DNA of 40,944 nucleotides from Streptomyces globisporus. GTDB lineage: Bacteria > Actinomycetota > Actinomycetes > Streptomycetales > Streptomycetaceae. Of the stretch, positions 27,642 to 34,593 are shown piece by piece; positions within the stretch are counted from its first letter, which is position 1; every line of letters begins with the position of its first letter. The stretch is from NCBI RefSeq assembly GCF_003501885.1, contig NZ_QWFA01000038.1:1-40944 (forward strand), written 5' to 3'. Under the pieces are notes generated by a model. It was not told where the DNA came from. It was given only the letters and a program-made list of their open reading frames with translations, and did not search any database. The position numbers and the translations under genes are program-made.

Positions 27642-28319
27642 TCACCGCAGCAGCGCGGATTCTCCGACCTCACGGCCGCTGCCCGCTCGCAGCGTCTGCA
27701 CTGCGTGATGGGTGGTCAGCACTGCCGCACAGCGGTCCGCCGCATGCTCCAGCGCCTGTCGGTGCTCGGCCGGCCCGAAGTCGCCCAACGCGTCTGCGAT
27801 CAGGAAGGGCTGGATGTCGTTGGCGAAGGCGTCGTACGCGGAGGCCAGGCACCCGATGTGGGCGTAGACGCCCGCCACGAGAAGCTGATCCCTCCCCCGG
27901 CGCTCCATCAGGTCGAGGAGGCCCGTGCGGTGAAAGGCGCTGTACCGCCACTTCGTCAGCACGACGTCGTCACCGGTGGGCGCGATCTCCGGGACCAGTT
28001 CGCGGTCCTTCGGCGCGCTGCTCATGCCCTGCCCCCAGAAGTCGTAGAGCAGTCCACGCTGCGCGCGGTCCATGTCGCCCGGCTGGGCGGTGTAGACAAC
28101 GGGCATTCCCGTGGCGCGCGCCGTGTCGAGCAACGCACGGACGTTGCTGAGCAGCGGACCGGCGGGCTCGCCCGTGCGGTCGAAGGGCGCCAGGAAGTAG
28201 CGCTGCATGTCGTGTACCAGCAACGCAGCCCGGTCGGCCGACGGCTGCCAGGAGACGCGGTTCTGCGGCAGCTCGCCTTCCGTGGGCAGCGGATAGGGAG
28301 GGATCGGCGGGATCGCCAT
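27642..28319 (-). CDS. phzD: PhzD-like isochorismatase (ADIC hydrolase)
   Basis: This is a cysteine-hydrolase-fold isochorismatase of 225 residues. The family removes pyruvate by vinyl ether hydrolysis; here the likely reaction is ADIC to trans-2,3-dihydro-3-hydroxyanthranilate (DHHA). Landmarks are LLVHDMQRYFL with the catalytic Asp, YTAQPGDM, LTKWRYSAFHRTGLLDLM with the catalytic Lys, and VYAHIGCLASAYDAFANDIQ. The N-terminus PPIPPYPLPTEGELPQN matches the PhzD/EntB style. It lacks the aryl carrier domain of EntB/DhbB, as PhzD does. ATG 28319 has AAGGAG upstream. It lies between the EntA-like dehydrogenase and the cupin gene, 29 bases after the former. Together with PhzE at 37766 it forms the chorismate branch. 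Confidence 0.93.
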   Translation of the reverse strand: MAIPPIPPYPLPTEGELPQNRVSWQPSADRAALLVHDMQRYFLAPFDRTGEPAGPLLSNVRALLDTARATGMPVVYTAQPGDMDRAQRGLLYDFWGQGMSSAPKDRELVPEIAPTGDDVVLTKWRYSAFHRTGLLDLMERRGRDQLLVAGVYAHIGCLASAYDAFANDIQPFLIADALGDFGPAEHRQALEHAADRCAAVLTTHHAVQTLRAGSGREVGESALLR

Positions 28320-28348
28320 CTCAATTCTCCTTCGCAGAGCGGCTTCGG

Positions 28349-29158
28349 TCAGCCGAGAGCTGCTCCGCCGTCGACGTAGAGGTCCTGCAGGGTGATGTGG
28401 GACGCCTGGTCGGAGAGCAGAAAGAGGACGGCTTGGGCAACCTGCTCGGGTGTTCCGACACGGCCGAGCGGAATCCCGACGCGGAAGGCATCAAGGGAAC
28501 CGCGCACCGTGGCCTCGGTCGCCCCTTCGCCGGCCGCGTCCCACATGTCCCGCAGCATCGGGGTGTCCGTGGAGCCAGGAGAGACCACGTTGCAGCGCAC
28601 GCCCTGCGTGGCCAGTTCGAGGCCCAGGGACTTGGTGAGCATGGAGGATGCCGCCTTGGATGCGGCGTAGGCACCCATACCCGTGCGCGGCACGCCGCCT
28701 GCGTTGGAGGCGACGGTCACGACGGCCCCGTGGCCACGGCGGGCCATCCGGCCGGCGACCGAGCGGCTGACCGTGAAGACTCCGCGTACGTTGACCGCGA
28801 AGATCTCGTCCCATTCCTCATCGGTGAACTCCATCAGAGCGCCGGTGCGCAGCATGCCTGCCACGTTGACCAGGAGGTCCACCGGCCCGAGTGTGTGCTC
28901 GACCTGGACGGTCGCCGCCTCAACCGCGGCGCTGTCCCGGACATCCACGCACACGGCGGTGGCCTTCACTCCGGCGGCGTCGAGTTCCGAGGCGACTTCG
29001 GTGACCGTCACCGGGTCCGTGTCCCAGAGCGCCACCTGAGCACCGTGGCGCCCGAGCAGTCGGGCGACGGCCGCCCCGATACCTCGGCCCGCGCCCGTCA
29101 CCACCACGACACGGCCGGTGATCCCTGGCATCTCGATTGTTTCCGCAGTACGCATCAC
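28349..29158 (-). CDS. EntA/DhbA-like short-chain dehydrogenase, DHHA to 3-HAA
   Basis: This is a classical SDR of 269 residues. The cofactor loop [15 protein letters not shown] is near residues 18-32, VNVAGML is the NAG-type motif, and the catalytic Ser-Tyr-Lys is in [20 protein letters not shown]. The C-terminus [11 protein letters not shown] resembles 2,3-dihydro-2,3-dihydroxybenzoate dehydrogenases. Beside PhzD and PhzE homologues and without PhzF, the expected reaction is NAD-dependent aromatisation of DHHA to 3-hydroxyanthranilate, as in tilivalline, calcimycin and related pathways. The start is GTG 29158 or the ATG immediately after it (29155); AAGG lies at fair distance. It is 33 bases downstream of the monooxygenase gene in the same unit. 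Confidence 0.9.
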   Translation of the reverse strand: MMRTAETIEMPGITGRVVVVTGAGRGIGAAVARLLGRHGAQVALWDTDPVTVTEVASELDAAGVKATAVCVDVRDSAAVEAATVQVEHTLGPVDLLVNVAGMLRTGALMEFTDEEWDEIFAVNVRGVFTVSRSVAGRMARRGHGAVVTVASNAGGVPRTGMGAYAASKAASSMLTKSLGLELATQGVRCNVVSPGSTDTPMLRDMWDAAGEGATEATVRGSLDAFRVGIPLGRVGTPEQVAQAVLFLLSDQASHITLQDLYVDGGAALG

Positions 29159-29191
29159 CAGTTCTGCCTTCCCGTTCGGAGGTGTTGCTCG

Positions 29192-30397
29192 TTACCGCAC
29201 CGGTGCGACGACGTTGCTGGTGGCCTCGGCCGCCGCGTCGTGGCCGAACAGCCAGGCCCTCTGTCGCAGACCGAAGTCCGTGTCGAGGGCGGCATCCCGT
29301 TCACGCTGCCCGTCACCGTCGTCGACATGATGGTTGCGTTCGTTCTCCCGGATGAACCGGTGCACCTGCTCGGTCCTCGGACGGCGCAGCGCCTCGTACC
29401 GGCGCAAGGCGTCCGGGACCGTACTGGCGGTGGCGTTCTGGAGACAGATCGCCAGGGTCAGCGCGTCCTCCAGCCCCAGCGAGGCGCCCTGGGCCCCGAA
29501 GGGCAGCATCGGATGTGCCGCGTCACCGATCAACGTCACCCGCTCGTTGCTCCAGCGGTCCACCGGATCGCGGTCGTACAGCGCCCAGCGGGTGACGCTC
29601 GGCGCCGCGGACAGCAACGACAACAGTTCCGGCGCCCAGCCGGCGTAGGCGTCGAGGAGCTCCCCCTTCGAGCCCTCGGCAGACCATGACTCCCGGCGCC
29701 AGTCGCCGGCCTCTGCTGTGGCGGCGACACTGACCGAGGCACCTCCCGAGATGGGGTAGGCCACACAGTGCTGGCCGGGCCCCATCCAGATGGAGACATG
29801 CGGTCGCTCGTTCGCTGTCGGCCATGCCTCCGCCGGCACGACGGCACGGTAGATGGACTGCCCGGAGAACCGCGGCTCATCACCGATCATCAGCTGACGG
29901 ACCGCCGAGCGGATGCCGTCAGCGCCGATGACCACGTCCGCCCGGGTCTCGAAACCGTCCGCGCACCGAATCGCCACCTCGTCCTCGACCTGGGTGATCT
30001 CGACGCACTCCAAACCCAAGTGCAGTACGGATTCCGGTAGTTGCTCCACCAGTGCGCTGTGCAGGTCGGCCCGGTGGAGGGCGAGGTACGGCGCCCCGTA
30101 CATCTGCTCGCATGCCTGGCCGAGGGGGGTGCGGGCCAGAGTCCTGCCGTCAGCCCAGTTGCGTACGTCGATGGAGTCCGGGCGCACTCCTCTGCGCTCC
30201 AGGCAGCGGCCGATGCCGAGGTCCTGGAGCAGCCGCGACCCGTTGGGCGATATCTGGATTCCCGCACCGATCTCCCGGAGATTCCGGGTCTTCTCGAAGA
30301 CATTGCAGGCCAGGCCGCGCTGGGACAGCGCGGCGGCAAGGGCCACTCCGGCGATGCCGGCACCAACGATGGCGACCCTTGGAGGTACCTCCGCCAC
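29192..30397 (-). CDS. FAD monooxygenase, salicylate/4-hydroxybenzoate 1-hydroxylase-like
   Basis: This is a small class A flavin monooxygenase of 401 residues. The FAD loop is VAIVGAGIAGVALAAAL near 8-24, the DG motif VVIGADGIRSAVRQLM near 155-170, and the GD motif LIGDAAHPMLPFGAQGASLG near 290-309. The overall pattern is that of salicylate 1-monooxygenase and relatives that replace a ring carboxyl with hydroxyl while releasing CO2. GTG 30397 has AAGGAG eight bases upstream. In this cluster the obvious candidate substrate is 3,4-AHBA, which has a hydroxyl para to the carboxyl; the product would be an aminohydroquinone. Simple ring hydroxylation is the alternative. It heads the unit carrying the dehydrogenase, PhzD and cupin genes. 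Confidence 0.88.
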   Translation of the reverse strand: MAEVPPRVAIVGAGIAGVALAAALSQRGLACNVFEKTRNLREIGAGIQISPNGSRLLQDLGIGRCLERRGVRPDSIDVRNWADGRTLARTPLGQACEQMYGAPYLALHRADLHSALVEQLPESVLHLGLECVEITQVEDEVAIRCADGFETRADVVIGADGIRSAVRQLMIGDEPRFSGQSIYRAVVPAEAWPTANERPHVSIWMGPGQHCVAYPISGGASVSVAATAEAGDWRRESWSAEGSKGELLDAYAGWAPELLSLLSAAPSVTRWALYDRDPVDRWSNERVTLIGDAAHPMLPFGAQGASLGLEDALTLAICLQNATASTVPDALRRYEALRRPRTEQVHRFIRENERNHHVDDGDGQRERDAALDTDFGLRQRAWLFGHDAAAEATSNVVAPVR

Positions 30398-30461
30398 TGC
30401 TGTGCTCCTTTCACGCTCCCGGCAGAAGGAACGGCCGGGACGGTTGGGGTTTACGGGTTGC

Positions 30462-31784
30462 TCAGTAGTAGAGGAGCGCCTTGCTCCAGTCCTCGTCCGG
30501 ACCGAACAGGCTGCGCGGCTTCACGACGTCGTGGACGCCGGTGAGTGCCTCCGTGGGCACGAGAGTGCCCACGGGAACGCCGTCGACCCGCGCCGGAATG
30601 TCCCCGCAAGCCGCCTTGACCGCTGCCGTGAGCGCGGCGCACGCGGCTTCCCGGTGCGGAGCCGCCACCTCGATCTCGATCTCCAGCAGATCGGCCCGGG
30701 CCCGGGCCCGCCAGAACATCACGCCGTGTTCGAGGGGCAGCCCGAAGACCAGTTCCTCCAGTCGGGCCTGGGTGATGGTTGCGGGACCGACCCGGTGACC
30801 GAAGGCGGAACGTCCGAGCACACGCACCGTGGGCAGTCGCCAGCCGCACGGGCACGGATCGAGTGAGACCTCAACGTTGTCCTCCAGGTTGTACCGCAGC
30901 AGCGGCATCGCCTGGCGGTACAGCGGGGTGACCACCAACTGTCCGGCACCGGAGGCCGACAGGGCGCCGGTCCGCGGGTCGAGCACCTCGAAGACGGCGC
31001 GGTCGGCCCACAGATGCAGATGGCCTTCGGGGCACTCGCCGGCCAGGCTGCCGGTCTCGGTGGACCCGTACTCCTCGACCACCGGTACGCCCCAGATCTC
31101 GCTGATCCGGGCCCGGCGTGCTGGACTGAGCGGTTCCCCACCGACGAACAGCGCACGGAGCGAGGAGAAGTCGCGGTTCGGTACCAGCCCCGCCGCACGC
31201 GCGGCCGCCGCCCACAGCAGGGTCTCCGTCGGCATCGACCAGGTCAGACTCACGCCGAGGTCGTGCAGCACACGCACCACCCGCGAGTAGGGCATGGCCA
31301 GCGAACGGTTGTCGCCGGGGACGACCGTGGCCCCGCGCGTCCGGGCCGCCGCATGTGCCAGATGGCCGGTGATCATCAGCGCGTACGGAGTGCGAACCAG
31401 AAAGACGTCATCCGGCTCGATGCTCACCCACTTGCGGGCGTATCGCTCCGCCAGATCCGTCCAGTCGGCTTCGGTGTAGTACGAGGGAGTCGGGCTCCCC
31501 GCCGTCCCGCTGGACTCGTGGTAGGTGGCCAGCTCGCCCCTGGGAACGGCCAGCATGCCGAACGGGTAGGCATCCCTGAGGTCTTGCTTACTGGTCAGGC
31601 CGAGGTCCTCGAAGTCACCGCGCGAGGCGGGCGCCGCCCCGTCACCGAAGCGCTTCCGGTAGAAGGGGGACTGCCGTGCCCATACGAGCAGCTCACGGAG
31701 CTGATCGTCCTGCATTTTGCGCAGTTGTTCGTGGTCGCGCCAGTCGCCCAGTTGAGGGAGGCGCTCGGAAGGTGGGCGGCTCAT
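30462..31784 (-). CDS. PaaK/CapK-type acyl-adenylate ligase
   Basis: This is an ATP-dependent aryl acid ligase of 440 residues, related to phenylacetate-CoA ligase. The phosphate loop is YHESSGTAGSPTPSYYT near residues 88-104, and the adenine/AMP motif is EYGSTETGSLAGE near 240. The small C-terminal domain begins after YNLEDNVE and ends with PRSLFGPDEDWSKALLYY. It should adenylate 3-HAA, 3,4-AHBA or another aryl acid for amide or ester formation. ATG 31784 overlaps the amidohydrolase stop (ATGA) with GGAG upstream; the longer frame reads backward through that gene and was rejected. Ligases of this kind occur with amidohydrolases in benzoxazole clusters (A33853, nataxazole, caboxamycin), and a 3-HAA adenylate ligase is expected for dibenzodiazepinones. 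Confidence 0.9.
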   Translation of the reverse strand: MSRPPSERLPQLGDWRDHEQLRKMQDDQLRELLVWARQSPFYRKRFGDGAAPASRGDFEDLGLTSKQDLRDAYPFGMLAVPRGELATYHESSGTAGSPTPSYYTEADWTDLAERYARKWVSIEPDDVFLVRTPYALMITGHLAHAAARTRGATVVPGDNRSLAMPYSRVVRVLHDLGVSLTWSMPTETLLWAAAARAAGLVPNRDFSSLRALFVGGEPLSPARRARISEIWGVPVVEEYGSTETGSLAGECPEGHLHLWADRAVFEVLDPRTGALSASGAGQLVVTPLYRQAMPLLRYNLEDNVEVSLDPCPCGWRLPTVRVLGRSAFGHRVGPATITQARLEELVFGLPLEHGVMFWRARARADLLEIEIEVAAPHREAACAALTAAVKAACGDIPARVDGVPVGTLVPTEALTGVHDVVKPRSLFGPDEDWSKALLYY

Positions 31785-32542
31785 GGTGACTCCAGTCGGA
31801 GAATGCGGTGGGCGTTCTGCCACAGAACCTGCTGCAGCACGGCGTGCGGAAGACCGAGTGCCTGGTACTTGGCCAGCTCCACCGCCGGGTCCTGAAGCGG
31901 GTGCTCCGCGGCGAAGAGCACTCGTTCGGCTCCGAGTCGCTCGATGGCGACGCGGACCGTGAAGCCGAAGCCTCCGGAGGTCTCGACGACGACGTTCGGA
32001 ACGGGGCGCACGATGTCTATTGCGTAGGTGTCGATCAGGCCGATGCCGAGGTGGCCGAGGACGAACACCGTCTGCGGGCGCTTCGCCGCCTGTACGGCCA
32101 GGTCCGAGACCCGGCAGCCGTCCCGGTCGATGCACACGACGTAGACCGGGTGTCCGAACTCCTCGGCGAGATCCAGAAAGGCGGTGGTGCGTGGATCGTC
32201 CAGAGAAACTCCGTGCACCGCGGGGGAGAGTTCCAGGGCGGCGCACTCGGCGCCGTGCGCACCGTAGTCCGCCGTCCCCTGATGCGGGTTGCCGAACCAG
32301 AACGCCGTCAGACGGCCCGCAGAGCCACGAGCAGCGTCCAGCACGATGCCGTTGTCGGGGTCGGAGGTCACATGACCGCCCTCCACGAGCTGGCGGGCAA
32401 GCACGTCGAGATCGACCACACCACCCGCCGCGACCCCGGCGCGCTCGACCCCGCTCCTGTCCATCGCGGACAGCAGACGGTCGAGTGCCCCGGGGGCGCC
32501 GGTCAACCGGGCGTGGAAGTCGAAGACCGGTTGCCGTTCCAT
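31781..32542 (-). CDS. Amidohydrolase-2 family protein, possible cyclase
   Basis: This is a TIM-barrel protein of 253 residues resembling amidohydrolase_2. The N-terminal strand reads VFDFHARLTG, so the usual HxH metal pair is HxR. FVLGHLGIG carries a conserved His, VVETSGG follows at the right place, and the last metal position reads FAAEHPLQDP where Asp is common. In benzoxazole pathways a protein of this fold, next to the ligase, is required for oxazole ring closure rather than hydrolysis. The stop overlaps the ligase ATG, so equal production is likely. ATG 32542 lies 13 bases after the DHQ synthase gene. Metal use in this protein is uncertain, and a hydrolytic role (for example recycling of shunt amides) cannot be excluded. 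Confidence 0.85.
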   Translation of the reverse strand: MERQPVFDFHARLTGAPGALDRLLSAMDRSGVERAGVAAGGVVDLDVLARQLVEGGHVTSDPDNGIVLDAARGSAGRLTAFWFGNPHQGTADYGAHGAECAALELSPAVHGVSLDDPRTTAFLDLAEEFGHPVYVVCIDRDGCRVSDLAVQAAKRPQTVFVLGHLGIGLIDTYAIDIVRPVPNVVVETSGGFGFTVRVAIERLGAERVLFAAEHPLQDPAVELAKYQALGLPHAVLQQVLWQNAHRILRLESP

Positions 32543-32555
32543 CGGCTGGTCGTCC

Positions 32556-33662
32556 CTACTTCTCTATGCAGAACTCGTCGATGGCGTAGCCGACATGACG
32601 GTCTGCGGTCGGCAGGTAGCCAAGGACCTTGTCGCCGGGCTTGAGCTCCGTGCTGTTGAGCACCGCGCCGCCGGGGCCCAGGACCCGAACGTGCCAGTCG
32701 TCCTGCAGGATCAGATTGGCGGTCCGCCCGTCGGGCGCGACCGCGTCGATGGAGATCAGCGGACGGGACTCGATCTTCACCCGCCCGACGGTCACCACAC
32801 GGGTCTGGCCCTTGACGTCGACGGCCAGGACCTTGCTGCCGGCCTCGAGCTCGCTCAGATAGTTGGTGCGGTCGTTCTCACCGGAGATGGTGTACGACAT
32901 GATCGCGCCGGCGTTGACGCGGAACGGCCGGGTCGGCATGTAGGGGAGCGGGTGCGTTTCGCTGACGCAGAGGATCATGCCCTTGGAATGCGAGCCGACC
33001 AGGATGCCCTCGTCCTCACGGAAGTGTGAGCAGGTGTCCACACAGGCACGCTCACCCATTCCGATGTGGGCGGTGCTCACCACCTCCAGTTCAGTGAGCT
33101 GGAGTTCGCCGGGCTGGGCCATCGCGGCGGCCTTGAGCTGAGTGGCGTCACCCACCTTGCCCGGGGCCACCATCACGCCCTCCGAGCCGTGCTCCAGAAC
33201 ACCGAAGATGATGGTGGCCTCCTCCACGTCCGTGGCGACCGTGATGATGTTCCCTTCGGCGCGGGCAGCGGCGGCGAGCACGATCTCCAACGGGATCTTG
33301 GTGGGGTCGCGGAAGAGCAGGACGGCCCACTTCTCCTGGCGGGAGGCCTCGCAGGCCTCCTCCAGGGTCTCGGCGTCGATGATCTCGACGAAGCGGCCGA
33401 ACTCGATGGTCGGGTGAGCCTTGGCGAGCTCCGTGCGCTCGCCCTGGCGGTCGTCGGACAGGATCACGACGTCGGCCGGGCCCATTTCGGCCGGAAGCTC
33501 CTTCCCCTGCGGGAAGAAGACCTTCTTCACGGTCGGCGGCAGCCCCTTGAGGTCCGAGAGACTGTTACTGACGACGCCGTCGATCCGCTGGTGCACGGAC
33601 TCCTCGATGATGGCCTTCTTGGCGCCCTTCAGCGAGCGGACGTCGATCCAGGTGAGCTTCAC
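32556..33662 (-). CDS. griH: 3-dehydroquinate synthase II homologue (GriH-like, 3,4-AHBA synthase)
   Basis: This is a member of the archaeal-type DHQ synthase II family, 368 residues. Family stretches include KLTWIDVRSLKGAKKAIIEE at the start, SHSKGMILCVSETHPLPYMP, RPFRVNAGAIMSYTISGEN and SELEAGSKVLAVD. In grixazone biosynthesis GriH converts the C7 aminosugar-like product of GriI to 3-amino-4-hydroxybenzoate, without the usual route through shikimate. GTG 33662 is preceded by GAGGAG and gives the family N-terminus. The extended frame to 33707 was rejected. The gene is 71 bases downstream of the aldolase gene and 13 bases upstream of the amidohydrolase gene, so it belongs to the same transcript as aspartokinase. 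Confidence in family is high; the exact product is inferred from context. Confidence 0.94.
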   Translation of the reverse strand: MKLTWIDVRSLKGAKKAIIEESVHQRIDGVVSNSLSDLKGLPPTVKKVFFPQGKELPAEMGPADVVILSDDRQGERTELAKAHPTIEFGRFVEIIDAETLEEACEASRQEKWAVLLFRDPTKIPLEIVLAAAARAEGNIITVATDVEEATIIFGVLEHGSEGVMVAPGKVGDATQLKAAAMAQPGELQLTELEVVSTAHIGMGERACVDTCSHFREDEGILVGSHSKGMILCVSETHPLPYMPTRPFRVNAGAIMSYTISGENDRTNYLSELEAGSKVLAVDVKGQTRVVTVGRVKIESRPLISIDAVAPDGRTANLILQDDWHVRVLGPGGAVLNSTELKPGDKVLGYLPTADRHVGYAIDEFCIEK

Positions 33663-33733
33663 GGGTACACGACTCCTCAGACATAGCGCTTGGCGTTCTT
33701 CTGGCATGTGCCGGTTGATGAACAGGCAGTCGG

Positions 33734-34567
33734 TCAGGCCTGGACTGCGCCGGACGGCACGGCTTCGCGGCGCGGCTCAGGTACGGCGTGAACCTTGTCG
33801 CCGCCGTGCACGACCCGGGAGATCTTGCGCGCCATCGCCCCGGGATCCGGCGCCTGGAAGACGTTGCGGCCCATGGCCACTCCCGCGGCCCCGCCGCAGA
33901 TCGCGTCGTTCACAAAGCGCAGAACCTGCCCCTCGGTGTCCATCCGCACCCCGCCGGCGACGATCACCGGGACGGGGCACGCGGCGACGACATCGGCCAT
34001 CTCGTCGGATGTGCCGGTGTACACCACCTTCACGATGTCCGCGCCGAGGTCGGCGGCGAGGGAGGCGGTGTGCACGACCAGGCCGGGATCGCGTGGATCG
34101 CTGATCCTCGGTCCCCGCGGGTACATCATGGCGAGCAGAGGCACATTCCAGCGGTCGCACACGGCCGCCACGGCGCCCAGGTCGACGACCTGCTGGCGTT
34201 CGTCCTCGGAGCCGATGTTGACGTGCACGCTGACCGCATCGGCGCCCAGACGTACCGATTCCTCGACGCTCGTGACCAGGTACTTGGCGTCCGGGTCCGG
34301 CGCGTGCATGGTGCTGGCGCTCAGGTGGATGATCAGCGACATGTCGGTGAACCGGTCGGTCTCGATATGGCGCAAGCTGCCCTTGTGCAGCACGACCGCG
34401 TCCACGCCGTTGCCGACCAACTGCCCGACCAGGGCGTCGATGCCGCCGCGTGGTGCGATCGGGCCGTCCGAGATCGAGTGGTCCAACGGCACGACCATCA
34501 GCCGTTCGTCTCCATGACGGAAGAGACGCTTCAACCTCAGACTGCGGGCGAAATGATTGACTGACAC
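33734..34567 (-). CDS. griI: GriI-like aldolase (class I, DhnA/FbaB family)
   Basis: This is a class I aldolase of 277 residues in the family of archaeal 2-amino-3,7-dideoxy-D-threo-hept-6-ulosonate synthase. LMVVPLDHSISDGP holds the first active-site Asp. ADIVKVVYTGT holds the Schiff-base Lys, and VPVIVAGGVRMD and GGAAGVAMGRNVFQ form the phosphate site. GriI of Streptomyces griseus joins L-aspartate-4-semialdehyde with dihydroxyacetone phosphate to give the C7N precursor of 3,4-AHBA, and that is the expected reaction here. GTG 34567 is preceded by GGGAGGG. Aspartokinase lies 26 bases upstream and GriH downstream, so the whole branch from aspartate is organised in one unit except for aspartate semialdehyde dehydrogenase. 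Confidence 0.95.
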   Translation of the reverse strand: MSVNHFARSLRLKRLFRHGDERLMVVPLDHSISDGPIAPRGGIDALVGQLVGNGVDAVVLHKGSLRHIETDRFTDMSLIIHLSASTMHAPDPDAKYLVTSVEESVRLGADAVSVHVNIGSEDERQQVVDLGAVAAVCDRWNVPLLAMMYPRGPRISDPRDPGLVVHTASLAADLGADIVKVVYTGTSDEMADVVAACPVPVIVAGGVRMDTEGQVLRFVNDAICGGAAGVAMGRNVFQAPDPGAMARKISRVVHGGDKVHAVPEPRREAVPSGAVQA

Positions 34568-34593
34568 TTTTTGGCCCTCCCTGATTCGGTGGC

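Noticed and set aside
30462..32246. Extended start of the ligase through the amidohydrolase gene
   Set aside because: The extra 154 residues are low-complexity shadow of the amidohydrolase, and ATG 31784 has a ribosome site and the ATGA overlap.
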